Counted from the stretch's first letter, positions 8,248 through 16,820 are shown. The stretch: DNA of 64,000 bases from Sphingomonas sp. CBMAI 2297 (GCF_029870595.1 NZ_JAPDIR010000012.1:1-64000), one strand, 5' to 3'. Notes: generated by a model from the letters alone, not told the origin. Made by a program: numbers and translations.

Positions 8248-9696
8248 GTGGCTTATGACCTGCTCATCACCGGCGGCGGGATCAACGGGTGCGCGATCGC
8301 CCGTGAGGCCTCGCTGCTCGGGCTCGAGGTGCTGCTCGTCGAGAAGGACGACCTGGCCAGCCATACCAGCTCGGCCTCGACCAAGCTGATCCATGGCGGG
8401 CTGCGCTATCTCGAGAGCTACGAGTTCCGCCTGGTCCGCGAGGCGCTGCACGAGCGCGAGCGGCTGCTGGAGGCGGCCCCCCACCTGATCCGCCCGCTCA
8501 CCTTCGTGCTGCCCCATGCCCATGCGGTGCGGCCGTGGTGGATGGTCCGGCTCGGCCTCTATCTCTACGATGCGCTGGCGGTGGGCGGCAATTCCACCCT
8601 GCCCCGCTCGCGCGGCCTGCGCGCCAGGGACAAGGCCTTCACCGATCCGCTGGCCGGCACCCATCGCGGCTTCGTCTATTCGGACTGCCGGGTGGACGAT
8701 GCCCGCCTCACCCTGGCCAACGCGCTCGACGCCGCCCATCACGGCGCCGAAATCGCGACGCGGGCCGAACTGCTGGCCGCCCGGCGCGAAGGCGGGGCCT
8801 GGCGTGCCGAGCTCTCCGACGGGCGCACCGTCGAGGCGCGCGGGCTGGTCAATGCGGCCGGCCCCTGGGTGCGGCACCTCCTCGACAAGCTGGCTATTGC
8901 TAATCATTCGCGGATCCGGCTGGTCAAGGGCAGCCATATCGTGGTGCCCAGGCTGTACGACGGCGACCATGCCTATATCCTCCAGCAGCCCGACCGGCGG
9001 ATCGTCTTCGCCATTCCCTATGAAGGCGGCTTCACCGAAATCGGCACCACCGACATCCCGGTCGACCGGCCCGAGGACGCGATATGCTCGCAGGAGGAGC
9101 GGGCCTATCTCTGCGAGGCGGTGAACCGTTATTTCACCCGCCAGATCACCTCCGCGGACATCGTCTGGAGCTGGTCCGGCGTGCGGCCGCTGCACGATGA
9201 CGGCGCCGCCCGGGCCCAGTCGGTGACGCGCGACTATGTGCTCGAGCTCGACGAGAACGGCCCGCCCCTGCTCTCGGTCTTCGGCGGCAAGATCACCACG
9301 GCGCGGGCACTGGCCGAGGAAGCGCTGGCGAAGATCGGGCCGCCCCTCGGCGCCAAGGTCGAGCCGGTGACGCGGGCCCGCGTCTTCCCGGGCGGCGCGA
9401 TCGCCGATTTCGACAGGTTCGTCGCCACCGTCAGGACGCGCTGGCCGTTCCTGGGCGATGCCCGGGCCGAGCGCATGGCCCATGCCTATGGCTGCAACCT
9501 GGCCGACATGCTGCGCGACCGGACCGAGCTGGGCGAGGACCTGGGCGCCGGGCTCACCGCCACCGAGATACGCTGGATGCGCGACCATGAATGGGCCCGC
9601 ACCGCCGACGACGTGCTGTGGCGGCGCAGCAAGCTGGGGCTGCATGCCGGGCCGGAGCTGGCCGAACGCGTGACCAGGGTGCTGGAGGAGAAATGA
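8248..9696 (+). CDS. glpD: FAD-dependent glycerol-3-phosphate dehydrogenase
   Basis: The protein (about 482 residues) oxidises sn-glycerol 3-phosphate to dihydroxyacetone phosphate at the inner membrane and passes electrons to quinone. It has the FAD-binding dinucleotide motif DLLITGGGINGCAIARE at the N-terminus, the SSASTKLIHGGLRYL segment typical of GlpD, and SVFGGKITTARALAEEAL near the end of the FAD domain, with the C-terminal cap domain after it. The start is uncertain. GTG at 8248 places the Rossmann strand at residue 4 and keeps the gene clear of divergent rnr, whereas an ATG at 8188 would overlap it. No glpK or glpF is adjacent. The stop overlaps the next start (ATGA). Confidence 0.9.
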   Translation: MAYDLLITGGGINGCAIAREASLLGLEVLLVEKDDLASHTSSASTKLIHGGLRYLESYEFRLVREALHERERLLEAAPHLIRPLTFVLPHAHAVRPWWMVRLGLYLYDALAVGGNSTLPRSRGLRARDKAFTDPLAGTHRGFVYSDCRVDDARLTLANALDAAHHGAEIATRAELLAARREGGAWRAELSDGRTVEARGLVNAAGPWVRHLLDKLAIANHSRIRLVKGSHIVVPRLYDGDHAYILQQPDRRIVFAIPYEGGFTEIGTTDIPVDRPEDAICSQEERAYLCEAVNRYFTRQITSADIVWSWSGVRPLHDDGAARAQSVTRDYVLELDENGPPLLSVFGGKITTARALAEEALAKIGPPLGAKVEPVTRARVFPGGAIADFDRFVATVRTRWPFLGDARAERMAHAYGCNLADMLRDRTELGEDLGAGLTATEIRWMRDHEWARTADDVLWRRSKLGLHAGPELAERVTRVLEEK

Positions 9697-10040
9697 TCGC
9701 CACCCTGCTGGCCATGGCCCTGGCCGGCGGCCCTCCGATGCTCTGCCGCACCGTCCATGGCCGGCTGTTCGCCTCGAACGGCAATCCGGCGGTGCGCATC
9801 TGGGTGGTGGGCACGAAGCGCATTCTCGGCATCGATGCCGATGAGGATCTGTCGCTCGACCAATTGCCGGCCAATGTCCGCGGGCTCTGGTTGCCGACCG
9901 GCAATCTGTTCAACGCCAGCGTCTGTGGCGACTTCCGCGTCTGCGCCCGGAAGCCGCAACGGCCCGGCGCGATGCAAATGGTGGTCATCACCCGCGCCAG
10001 CCGCCTCTACCTTGAGCGCCACCCCTTAGGATCGCCTTAA
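9693..10040 (+). CDS. Hypothetical exported protein coupled to glpD
   Basis: The 115-residue product starts at the ATG inside the ATGA overlap with glpD, so it is probably translationally coupled. A short hydrophobic N-terminus (MIATLLAMALAGGPP) suggests export or a membrane anchor. Four cysteines, including CGDFRVCARK, could form periplasmic disulfides. I recognise no family. Given the overlap it is co-expressed with glycerol-3-phosphate dehydrogenase, but a shared function is only inference. Confidence 0.65.
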   Translation: MIATLLAMALAGGPPMLCRTVHGRLFASNGNPAVRIWVVGTKRILGIDADEDLSLDQLPANVRGLWLPTGNLFNASVCGDFRVCARKPQRPGAMQMVVITRASRLYLERHPLGSP

Positions 10041-10087
10041 GTGCTTGTTAAACCGTCCGCGGCAGGGTCGCATCGGGGCGGAGAGAG

Positions 10088-10420
10088 ATGGCGACCAAAT
10101 TCTCGCAATATCGGACCGTGACTCCCGCGCTCGTCGAACAGCGCGCGGCGACGCGTCACCGTATCCTCGTCACTCGCGCCACCGTGACGAAGCGCGGCAA
10201 CAAGCCGGTCGAGGCGATGCTCCACGATCTCTCGGTCTATGGCTGCCGCCTCGCCTGCGCGGCCCCGCACCGCGCGGGCGACAAGGTATGGCTCAGCCTG
10301 CGCGACGACCTGCCCGTGCCGGCGACCATCGTCTGGAACGACGGGGCGCATATCGGCTGCCGGTTCGATGATCCGATCGAGCGGAGCCTGGTGCGCCAGC
10401 TAACCCTGGTGATCCGCTAA
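10088..10420 (+). CDS. PilZ-domain protein, putative c-di-GMP receptor
   Basis: This 110-residue protein is essentially one PilZ domain. The two c-di-GMP-binding motifs are visible: RxxxR at residues 19-23 (RAATR) and DxSxxG at 47-52 (DLSVYG). Proteins of this size act as freestanding c-di-GMP sensors influencing motility, polysaccharide production or the cell cycle in alphaproteobacteria. No partner gene is adjacent, so the output is unknown. GGAGAGAG stands just upstream of the ATG. Confidence 0.88.
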   Translation: MATKFSQYRTVTPALVEQRAATRHRILVTRATVTKRGNKPVEAMLHDLSVYGCRLACAAPHRAGDKVWLSLRDDLPVPATIVWNDGAHIGCRFDDPIERSLVRQLTLVIR

Positions 10421-10485
10421 GCCTGTATTTCCAGCATTCCAAAGAGCGGCCGGCCGATTCCCGGCGCAACCACGGAAACAGACGC

Positions 10486-10502
10486 AATCCTACATTGCAA
10501 GT
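10486..10502. repeat. Short dispersed repeat, copy 1
   Basis: AATCCTACATTGCAAGT here recurs with one mismatch as AATCCTACATTGCCAGT at 14536-14552. Both copies are intergenic. Function unknown; probably a fragment of a dispersed repeat. Confidence 0.5.
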
Positions 10503-10508
10503 TCCCGC

Positions 10509-11510
10509 CTAGAACCCGATCACATTGGCCCGGGTGAAGCGCTTCGCCGCCTCCGCCGTCAGCAGCCGCCGATCGGCTCCGGCGGGCCCCGCGCCCGGCC
10601 CGGCGCTCGCGAATTCCCACAGCCGCGCCTCGGGCGGGGTCAGGCGGCGCGGCTCGCCGTCGGGCCCCTTGTAGCCCATCCAGGTCCAGCCCTGGCGGCG
10701 GACATGGGCGTCCATCCAGCAATGGAGGAACGCCGCCTGGCCGGTGAGCGCCATGTTGCCGCCGGCACGCCAGGGGCGGCCGAGCCAGGTCGAGCCATCC
10801 GGCACCTCCGCTTCGCGGCGGAGGCGGCAACGGGAAAATACCAGGCCGAATTCCTGCGAGGCCGGGGTGCTGGGCGCGGCGACATAGCCGAAGCCATCTG
10901 CGTTCGGGACATAGCGCGTGACGAGCTCGCAACGCTCGAACCAGGCCGCGCCGCCGCCGAAGATGAAGTCCACTCCGCCGACGATGCGGCTATCGGCGAC
11001 CAGGGTGCGGGCCTGGAGGTAGAAGCTGTCCTGATAGCCGAGCAGCACGCAGCGATCGATGGTGGTGCGGTCGGCCTCGCGGCCCACCGCCAGCGCCACT
11101 GCCTGCGCGCCGTTGCCGGCGCCGTCGCGCCGCGCGCCGATATAGTCGAAGCTGTTGGCGATGGTGAGGCCGCGCAGCGTCACGCCGGGCGCCGCGATGG
11201 TGAGCGTCCCCGATCCGCCGGTCCCCCAGCTGCCGCCGCCAGGCTTCGCCGTGCCGGCCGCGGTGCCATATTGGAGGATCGTGCCGGGACTGCCCTGGAG
11301 AGTGAGGCCGGGCGCGCGCACCGTCAGCTTCTCGGTGAAGATGCCGGGCCCGAGCAGGATGCGAAAGGGGCGCCCCGCCCGTTCGGCCCGCGCCAGCGCG
11401 GCGGCGAGCGTGCCGGTGGCGGGATCGACCACCGCATCCCAGGGCGCGCCAGCCCGCGCCGCCACCGGCAGCATCAGCGCGCCGGCGAGCAAGGTGCGCC
11501 GCGCGATCAT
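10509..11510 (-). CDS. Secreted pectinesterase (carbohydrate esterase family 8)
   Basis: The 333-residue enzyme would remove methyl esters from galacturonan in plant pectin. A signal peptide (MIARRTLLAGALMLPVAARA) precedes a right-handed beta-helix. Conserved catalytic blocks are present: GYQDSFYL with the acid/base Asp, VDFIFGGGAAWFERC with the nucleophilic Asp, and TWLGRPWR for substrate binding. The start is fixed by an ATGA overlap with the upstream gene on the same strand (11507-12100). No pectate lyase or galacturonate uptake genes are in this window, so the enzyme may act alone or serve genes elsewhere. The acceptor could also be another acylated polysaccharide. Confidence 0.9.
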   Translation of the reverse strand: MIARRTLLAGALMLPVAARAGAPWDAVVDPATGTLAAALARAERAGRPFRILLGPGIFTEKLTVRAPGLTLQGSPGTILQYGTAAGTAKPGGGSWGTGGSGTLTIAAPGVTLRGLTIANSFDYIGARRDGAGNGAQAVALAVGREADRTTIDRCVLLGYQDSFYLQARTLVADSRIVGGVDFIFGGGAAWFERCELVTRYVPNADGFGYVAAPSTPASQEFGLVFSRCRLRREAEVPDGSTWLGRPWRAGGNMALTGQAAFLHCWMDAHVRRQGWTWMGYKGPDGEPRRLTPPEARLWEFASAGPGAGPAGADRRLLTAEAAKRFTRANVIGF

Positions 11511-12100
11511 CCGCCGCCGCTTCCCCGCGCGCTCCCGTGCCCGGCCGGGAGCGCGCACCCGGCGGAACCGGCCAGGGGCCGCAGGCTGTGGAGAAGCCGG
11601 TCGAGCGCCATCGGATATTGGCTGCGCCTTCGATCGCTCCGATAGAAGCTCAGATAGGCTGCGAAGGGCTGCCCTCGAAACACGAAGAACAGCGCGATGG
11701 TTTCCTCGCCCGGCTCGTTGGCATCGTCCGTCCACCTTGCCGCGACGGCTCTCGCGATGCCCGTGGCCGATGGATAGGAGACGGTGCGCGTCGAGGAGAA
11801 TGGATTTGCCCGCCGCCGCAGCGCCATCAACTCCTCGATCGATTTCGCCTCGGCGGATCGCCGGCCGATCGCCAGCGTCGCAATTCCCTTTGGCAGGGTC
11901 TGCAGCGAAACGGGGCGTTCCCCGGGCGGCGCGGAGACGAGCAGGGGAATGGGATTTCCCGCCACGACTTTCCATCCGGCCGGCACCTGGAAGCTGTAGC
12001 AGCTGCCCTTGTCGACGAGCTTGCCGGTTGCCGTGACGTCATAGCCCTGCGCCGAAGCGGAGGTCACCAACAGGCTCAGCACAAGGGCAGGAAGTTGCAT
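11507..12100 (-). CDS. Hypothetical secreted protein coupled to the pectinesterase
   Basis: The 197-residue protein carries a clean signal peptide (MQLPALVLSLLVTSASAQG) and a mostly beta-strand-like mature region of about 175 residues, with a Gly/Ser-rich C-terminus. No family is recognised. It precedes the pectinesterase on the same strand and overlaps its start by four bases, so both are almost certainly one transcriptional unit. A role in handling or sensing the same polysaccharide is plausible but unsupported. A 78-base gap separates it from the 2OG oxygenase gene upstream. Confidence 0.75.
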   Translation of the reverse strand: MQLPALVLSLLVTSASAQGYDVTATGKLVDKGSCYSFQVPAGWKVVAGNPIPLLVSAPPGERPVSLQTLPKGIATLAIGRRSAEAKSIEELMALRRRANPFSSTRTVSYPSATGIARAVAARWTDDANEPGEETIALFFVFRGQPFAAYLSFYRSDRRRSQYPMALDRLLHSLRPLAGSAGCALPAGHGSARGSGGG

Positions 12101-12178
12101 GACCGCGCTCCCGGTAGCGATGCCGTTCGGCTCTCCGAAATATATCCTGGCCGTTCCGCGTCACCAGGCGGACGCCCA

Positions 12179-12781
12179 TCATCCCCAGCGATAGTTGAAG
12201 CTGATGCTGATCCGCGGCGCCCTGCCCGAGCCGGGAGGAACCTCGTGGCGCAGCCAGCTTTCCCACAACAGCACCGTGCCGGGTTCGGGCAGGATCTCGA
12301 CAAAGCCCTGCATTGCCTCCGGCGCGTCTTCGAGGCGCGGCGGCGCCGCCATCATCATGGCATGGCGCGGATCCTCCAGCTTGAGGCCCCGCGAACCCTT
12401 GGGCAGCACGACATAGAGCGTGCCGGAAACGGCGCCGTGCGGATGGATGTGCGCGCCATGCCCGCCCTTGCCGTCGAGCACGTTCACCCAGAGGCTGTCG
12501 AGCTTGAGCTTCCTGCCCTGCAGATCGAAGGCGCAGGCCCTGGCGAATTTCGCGACATGCCGGTCGAGCAGACGCTTGAGATCCGCGAAATTGGGGTCGC
12601 GGATCGGCAGGTCGTCGAGCGAGGCATAGCTGGTATAGCCGCGATACCCATGCTCGCGGCACCAGCGGCGGCCGGCCATGTCGTCCTCGGCCAGCTGGAG
12701 GCACGACTGCTCCAGCGCCCCCAGGAGATCGGGATCGCCGAGCGGCTGCTCGTAGAGCAGGGTGGCGAAGAGCGTGCGCAT
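12179..12781 (-). CDS. Putative 2-oxoglutarate/Fe(II) oxygenase
   Basis: This 200-residue protein matches the small uncharacterised 2OG-Fe(II) oxygenase family typical of proteobacteria and cyanophages. Iron ligands are suggested by HIHPHG (residues about 109-114) and the later WLRHEVPPG, followed by the 2-oxoglutarate-binding Arg in RISISFNYRWG at the C-terminus. Such enzymes hydroxylate an unknown substrate. Length and end point fit the family. The gene starts immediately after a hairpin repeat separating it from proS, so it likely has its own promoter or depends on read-through from proS. Confidence 0.8.
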   Translation of the reverse strand: MRTLFATLLYEQPLGDPDLLGALEQSCLQLAEDDMAGRRWCREHGYRGYTSYASLDDLPIRDPNFADLKRLLDRHVAKFARACAFDLQGRKLKLDSLWVNVLDGKGGHGAHIHPHGAVSGTLYVVLPKGSRGLKLEDPRHAMMMAAPPRLEDAPEAMQGFVEILPEPGTVLLWESWLRHEVPPGSGRAPRISISFNYRWG

Positions 12782-12785
12782 CAGG

Positions 12786-12815
12786 CCGTCATCCCGGCGA
12801 AAGCCGGGGTGACGG
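12786..12815. repeat. REP-like hairpin repeat with GAAA loop
   Basis: CCGTCATCCCGGC (12786-12798) and GCCGGGGTGACGG (12803-12815) pair around GAAA with one G-T-type mismatch. It lies between proS and the oxygenase gene on the same strand and could act as an mRNA 3' stabiliser or weak terminator. Confidence 0.75.
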
Positions 12816-12841
12816 GCAGGGTCCGGACGACGGTCGGGCGT

Positions 12842-14374
12842 TCAATATGCACGCGCCACCAGGATGCGCTCGACCGCGGGCGCGCCGGTGAAGATGCAGG
12901 CGCCGGTGGCGGGCGTCGCATCGTTCGGCACGTTGCGGAAGGTGAGCTTCAGCGCCTTCAACCGCTCGACCACCTTGTCGAGATCGGCGCCGCCCGGCCT
13001 GGCCCATTCGACCTCTACCCAGCCGGGGAACTTGCCCGCGCCCTCGAAATAAGCCTCGAGCCCCGCAAAATCGGTCACGTCGCGGACGATGTTCGCATCG
13101 GTGCGCGCCCTGGCTTCGTCGTACAGCGCCTTCTGCACGGCTTCGAGCTGGCCGACCGCATCGGCGAGAAAGGCGTCGCGCCCGACAATGGCCGAGTTGA
13201 GCTTGCCGTCCTCCTTGTAGAGATCGGTGCGGAGAATGACCGAGACGTTGCCGCCCGCCATGTCGCGCCCGCCGACCTCGACGACGAGCGGCGCGCCCTT
13301 CTTGATCCAGCCCCAGCGCTTGGTGACCGCCTTGGCGGCACGCAGGTCGAGCAGCGCGCGGACCGGCTCGCCGAACGCATGTTGCTTCGACAGTTCCTGC
13401 TGGATGCCCTTGCAATAGTCGATCAGCGCGGCGTCCTCGTCATTGTCGCGCAGCATCGGCACTATCACCACCTGCCAGGGCGCGATGCGCGGCGGCACGC
13501 GCAGGCCGTCATCGTCGCCATGCGTCATGATCAGCCCGCCGATCATGCGAGTCGACATGCCCCAGCTCGTCGTCTGGGCCAGCTCGAGCTGGCCTTCCGA
13601 ATTCTGGAACTTGATGTCCTGCGCGCTCGAGAAAGTGGTGCCGAGGAAGTGCGAGGTGCCCGCCTGGAGCGCCTTGCCGTCCTGCATCATTGCCTCGATG
13701 CTGTAGGTCGAGACCGCGCCGGGGAAGCGCTCATTCTCGGGCTTCTCGCCGGCGATCACCGGCATCGCCACGCATTCCTCGGCGAAGCTGCGATAGACTT
13801 CGAGCATCTTCATCGTCTCTTCGCGCGCTTCCTCAACGCTGGCATGGGCGGTGTGCCCTTCCTGCCAGAGGAACTCGGCGGTGCGCAGGAACATGCGGGT
13901 GCGCATCTCCCAGCGGACGACGTTCGCCCATTGGTTGATCAGCACGGGCAGGTCGCGCCACGACTGGATCCAGCGGCTGAACGCGGCGCCGATCACCGTC
14001 TCCGACGTGGGGCGCACGACCAGCGGCTCCTCCAGCTTCGCCTCGGGATCGGGGATCATCCTGCCGTCCTTGTGGATCAGCCGGTGATGGGTGACGACCG
14101 CCATCTCCTTGGCGAAGCCGTCGACATGCTCGGCCTCCTTCTCGAAATAGGAGAGCGGGATGAACAGCGGGAAATAGCAATTCTCGTGGCCGGTCGCCTT
14201 GATGCGATCGTCGAGCAGGCGCTGGATCCGCTCCCAGATGCCATAGCCCCACGGCCGGATGACCATGCAGCCGCGCACGCCGCTCTCCTCGGCCATGTCG
14301 GCCTCGGTGATGACGGTCTGATACCATTCGGCGAAATTGGCTTCGCGGGTGACGTTGAGCGCATGCTTGATCAT
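12842..14374 (-). CDS. proS: Prolyl-tRNA synthetase, eukaryote/archaea-like (short) type
   Basis: This 510-residue enzyme charges tRNA-Pro. Class II motifs are visible: motif 2 region WANVVRWEMRTRMFLRTAEFLWQEGHTAHAS and motif 3 GGLIMTHGDDDGLRVPPRIAPWQV. The catalytic core is followed directly by an anticodon domain and an extra C-terminal region that ends in a Tyr (VARAY). There is no editing-domain insertion between motifs 2 and 3. This layout is that of the archaeal/eukaryotic-like ProRS form, not the longer standard bacterial form. The start ATG with complement 14374-14372 begins at the conserved MIKHALNVTREANFAEWY; an upstream ATG at 14410 adds unrelated residues. A two-dyad motif lies 47 bases upstream. 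Confidence 0.93.
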   Translation of the reverse strand: MIKHALNVTREANFAEWYQTVITEADMAEESGVRGCMVIRPWGYGIWERIQRLLDDRIKATGHENCYFPLFIPLSYFEKEAEHVDGFAKEMAVVTHHRLIHKDGRMIPDPEAKLEEPLVVRPTSETVIGAAFSRWIQSWRDLPVLINQWANVVRWEMRTRMFLRTAEFLWQEGHTAHASVEEAREETMKMLEVYRSFAEECVAMPVIAGEKPENERFPGAVSTYSIEAMMQDGKALQAGTSHFLGTTFSSAQDIKFQNSEGQLELAQTTSWGMSTRMIGGLIMTHGDDDGLRVPPRIAPWQVVIVPMLRDNDEDAALIDYCKGIQQELSKQHAFGEPVRALLDLRAAKAVTKRWGWIKKGAPLVVEVGGRDMAGGNVSVILRTDLYKEDGKLNSAIVGRDAFLADAVGQLEAVQKALYDEARARTDANIVRDVTDFAGLEAYFEGAGKFPGWVEVEWARPGGADLDKVVERLKALKLTFRNVPNDATPATGACIFTGAPAVERILVARAY

Positions 14375-14420
14375 GGCCGTGCCTCTAAATGCGTGGCCGG
14401 CCCGCCGCAAGCGAGCCGAT

Positions 14421-14460
14421 GTTCAACCTTATGGTTGCGCGATTCGTTGAATCGCTTGAC
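14421..14460 (-). promoter_or_regulatory. Two-dyad motif upstream of proS (site B)
   Basis: Read on the minus strand, this segment contains GATTCAACGAATC and CAACCATAAGGTTG, in the same order and spacing as site A at 4271-4310 (30 of 40 positions identical). It lies 47 to 86 bases before the proS start codon. Mismatches fall mainly outside or in the centre of the dyads, as expected for a conserved protein site or hairpin pair. Confidence 0.5.
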
Positions 14461-14550
14461 ACTCCCCGCAAGCGCGCGGCGGCGCAGCGGGGCATGGCGG
14501 GCGGCGAAGCCCGCCCGCATGGCAGTGCCAGCGAAAATCCTACATTGCCA

Positions 14551-14590
14551 GTGGCACGGCTGCTCGGCCAGTGGCAGGGCTGCTCGGCCA
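14551..14590. repeat. 20-bp tandem duplication
   Basis: GTGGCACGGCTGCTCGGCCA (14551-14570) is followed at once by a copy with one C-to-G change (14571-14590). It lies in the divergent intergenic region between proS and the membrane protein gene. The preceding 15 bases belong to the dispersed repeat also seen at 10486. Confidence 0.8.
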
Positions 14591-14622
14591 GGAACCGGGC
14601 GAACGGTTCGAGGGATGCGTGG

Positions 14623-15306
14623 ATGATGGGCAGGCGTTGGCGGATCGTGGCGCTGGGGGTGGTGGCGCTCGGGCTGGCGGCGATGGCGATCACCCAGCTG
14701 CCGCGCACCGGGCCGCGAAATCCCCTCACCGATCCGGCCGCGGTGGAGCGCGAGCTGCTTGCCGACCGTCCCGGCGGGCTGTTGAGCGCGACGATCAAGC
14801 AGACCTTCCCGGAGGAGTTCGAAGCGCTCAAGGCAGTGGTGGCCGAGCGCGCGCGGGCGGGCGGCGGGCCGCAGGACATCCAGCAGGCGGCAGGCACCTT
14901 CGTCAGCGAGGCGACGCGGCGTCACCGCGCCGGCTTGGCCCAGGCGCCGGCACCGCGGCTGCGCGCCTATCTGGCAGCGGAGACCGCGCTGGCGGGCAAG
15001 CTCGCGGCGACCTCGCCCGAGCGGTGCGACGCCTATTTCGCCGATCCGCTCGACGATGCCGCCTGGTTCGCGCCGGACCTGCGCGAACTCTATCTCCGGC
15101 AGAACATCGCGCTGTGGGAGGCCGCGGCGGCGGCACGCGACCATCCCGCCGGCCGGGCGGTCAACCCGGCGGAAGCGAAACCGGCGGCGTCGTGCGACGC
15201 GGGGCTGGCCGCGCTCGCGGCGGTCGCGGCGCTGCCCCCGGCACAGTTCGAGCAGGTCTATCCGTCGATGCTTTGGGTCGAGAACCCGACCCGGCCCTTG
15301 CGATGA
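14623..15306 (+). CDS. Hypothetical membrane-anchored protein
   Basis: The 227-residue product starts with MMGRRWRIVALGVVALGLAAMAI, a single N-terminal membrane segment or uncleaved signal, followed by an alanine-rich, mainly helical periplasmic region with two cysteines about 45 residues apart. No family is recognised; similar proteins are common as unnamed sphingomonad proteins. The frame is open upstream to 14389, but the two adjacent ATGs at 14623/14626 with a GGGATG-type site are the first that put the hydrophobic segment at the N-terminus. It is divergent from proS. Confidence 0.65.
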   Translation: MMGRRWRIVALGVVALGLAAMAITQLPRTGPRNPLTDPAAVERELLADRPGGLLSATIKQTFPEEFEALKAVVAERARAGGGPQDIQQAAGTFVSEATRRHRAGLAQAPAPRLRAYLAAETALAGKLAATSPERCDAYFADPLDDAAWFAPDLRELYLRQNIALWEAAAAARDHPAGRAVNPAEAKPAASCDAGLAALAAVAALPPAQFEQVYPSMLWVENPTRPLR

Positions 15307-15402
15307 TTTCGGCCATCCCCGCGCGGGCGGGGATCCGGGGCTTGCCGATTGCGGCTTGACCCAGGGTTGCCGCCGGCGCGCCCCTGCCGCAAAGGCTCCG
15401 GC

Positions 15403-16311
15403 GTGCAGGGCGATCAGATATTGAAGGGCATCTTGCTGCGATTGTTCGCGGTCGCCTGCCTCGCAACCATGTCGGCGCTGATCAAGCTGGCCGAGATGCG
15501 CGGCGCCGGGCTGGTCGAGACGATGTTCCACCGCCAGCTCTGGGCGGTGCCGCTGGTGACCGCATGGGTGGCGGCGGGCCCCGGCCTGGGATCGATCCGG
15601 ACGCGGCGCTTCGGCGCGCACGTCTCGCGCACCGCGGTGGGGCTGACCGGCATGGTCTTCACCTTCGGCGCGGTGCTGCTGCTGCCGCTGGCCGAGGCGG
15701 TGACCTTCCAGTTCACCGTGCCGATCTTCGCGACGATCCTGGGCGCGGTGCTGCTCAAGGAGCCGACCGGCCGGCACCGCTGGGGCGCGGTGATCGCGGG
15801 GTTCGCCGGCGTGCTGATCGTCGCGCAGCCGGGGAGCACGCACATCCCCGCTTTCGGGGCGATGGTGGGGCTGCTCGCCGCGCTGTTCGTGGCGATCGTG
15901 GCGATCCTGCTGCGCCAGATCGGCAAGACCGAGGCGGCGGGGACGACGGTGTTCTGGTTCTCGGTCCTTTCCGTGCCGGTGCTGGCGATCCCCTATGCCT
16001 TCGCGTTCAAGGCGCATGACCCGGTGACCTGGGCGATGCTGGTCGGGATCGGGCTGATCGGCGGCGTCGGCCAGCTGGCGCTGACCGGGTCGGTGAAGCA
16101 CGCGCCGGTGAGCGCGGTGGTGCCGATGGACTATTCCAGCCTGATCTGGGGCACGCTCTATGGCTGGGCGATCTTCGGCATGTGGCCGAGCGCCTGGACC
16201 TGGCTGGGGGCGCCGGTGATCATCGCGAGCGGGCTCTACATCGTGTGGCGCGAGCGGCGGCGCGGAATCCCGGATCCGGCCGTGACCAGCGCGGAGATGG
16301 AGCCGGTGTGA
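15403..16311 (+). CDS. EamA-family (drug/metabolite) transporter
   Basis: About 302 residues with ten predicted membrane helices arranged as two EamA repeats; blocks such as AEAVTFQFTVPIFATILGAVLLKEP (first repeat) and APVSAVVPMDYSSLIWGTLYGWAIF (second repeat) are typical. Family members export or import small metabolites or amino acids; the substrate is unknown. Start choice is tentative: GTG at 15403 begins shortly before the first helix, a TTG at 15421 is an alternative, and the upstream ATG at 15349 would add a proline-rich, non-helical leader. It follows the previous gene by about 100 bases and a partial hairpin repeat. Confidence 0.85.
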   Translation: MQGDQILKGILLRLFAVACLATMSALIKLAEMRGAGLVETMFHRQLWAVPLVTAWVAAGPGLGSIRTRRFGAHVSRTAVGLTGMVFTFGAVLLLPLAEAVTFQFTVPIFATILGAVLLKEPTGRHRWGAVIAGFAGVLIVAQPGSTHIPAFGAMVGLLAALFVAIVAILLRQIGKTEAAGTTVFWFSVLSVPVLAIPYAFAFKAHDPVTWAMLVGIGLIGGVGQLALTGSVKHAPVSAVVPMDYSSLIWGTLYGWAIFGMWPSAWTWLGAPVIIASGLYIVWRERRRGIPDPAVTSAEMEPV

Positions 16312-16505
16312 TCCCGCCGCTCCCCTCCCCGGAAGGGACGGGCCAGGACAGATCGACATTTGGTGGCCGGGGGCTTTCCTGTTCCCCGGCAAAGGCCGGG
16401 GCCGGGGCCCGGTCTCGATGCACCGGGCCGGGCACGGTATGGACCATGTTCCTGGTCAACCGCGGCGCCATTTCTCCACTTGCATGGCAGGCGGGCCGTC
16501 AGCTT

Positions 16506-16820
16506 TCAGTCAGATCGGCCATGCGAGGCCCGATGGATCGACCTGAACAACAGATATCCACCCATCAAGAAAACGCCGATCATCCACAGGCCGGTCACCG
16601 CCAAAATCGATTTGCCTGCGAGAGAAGCCTCGGACCATTTTCCGATGAACGGGCCGATCAAAATCGCTGGAGCAAGCGCCAGAAGAAAGAGCTTCGCTTC
16701 ATTGCGCTCGGATCGCCGCAAACCATGAAAGCGATCGCCAACTGTCTTGCCATGAAACTGATCGCGAAGGGCGTCTTCCTCGCGCTTCGTCCATCGGCCG
16801 AGGATATGTCGAACTCTCAT
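16506..16820 (-). CDS. Small hypothetical membrane protein
   Basis: This 104-residue protein has a basic N-terminal part of about 48 residues (MRVRHILGRWTKREEDALRD) and two hydrophobic segments at about 49-66 and 73-95, so it should span the inner membrane twice. No family is recognised. The stretch is lower in GC than its neighbours. The start is the first ATG that gives a sensible protein; the frame stays open to 16979, overlapping the methyltransferase gene. Moderately supported. Confidence 0.5.
   Translation of the reverse strand: MRVRHILGRWTKREEDALRDQFHGKTVGDRFHGLRRSERNEAKLFLLALAPAILIGPFIGKWSEASLAGKSILAVTGLWMIGVFLMGGYLLFRSIHRASHGRSD

Noticed and set aside
11537-14626. A 1,029-codon plus-strand frame across the oxygenase and proS genes
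   Set aside because: Open only because of high GC. It spans three real genes and an intergenic repeat, has no start context and no family signature.
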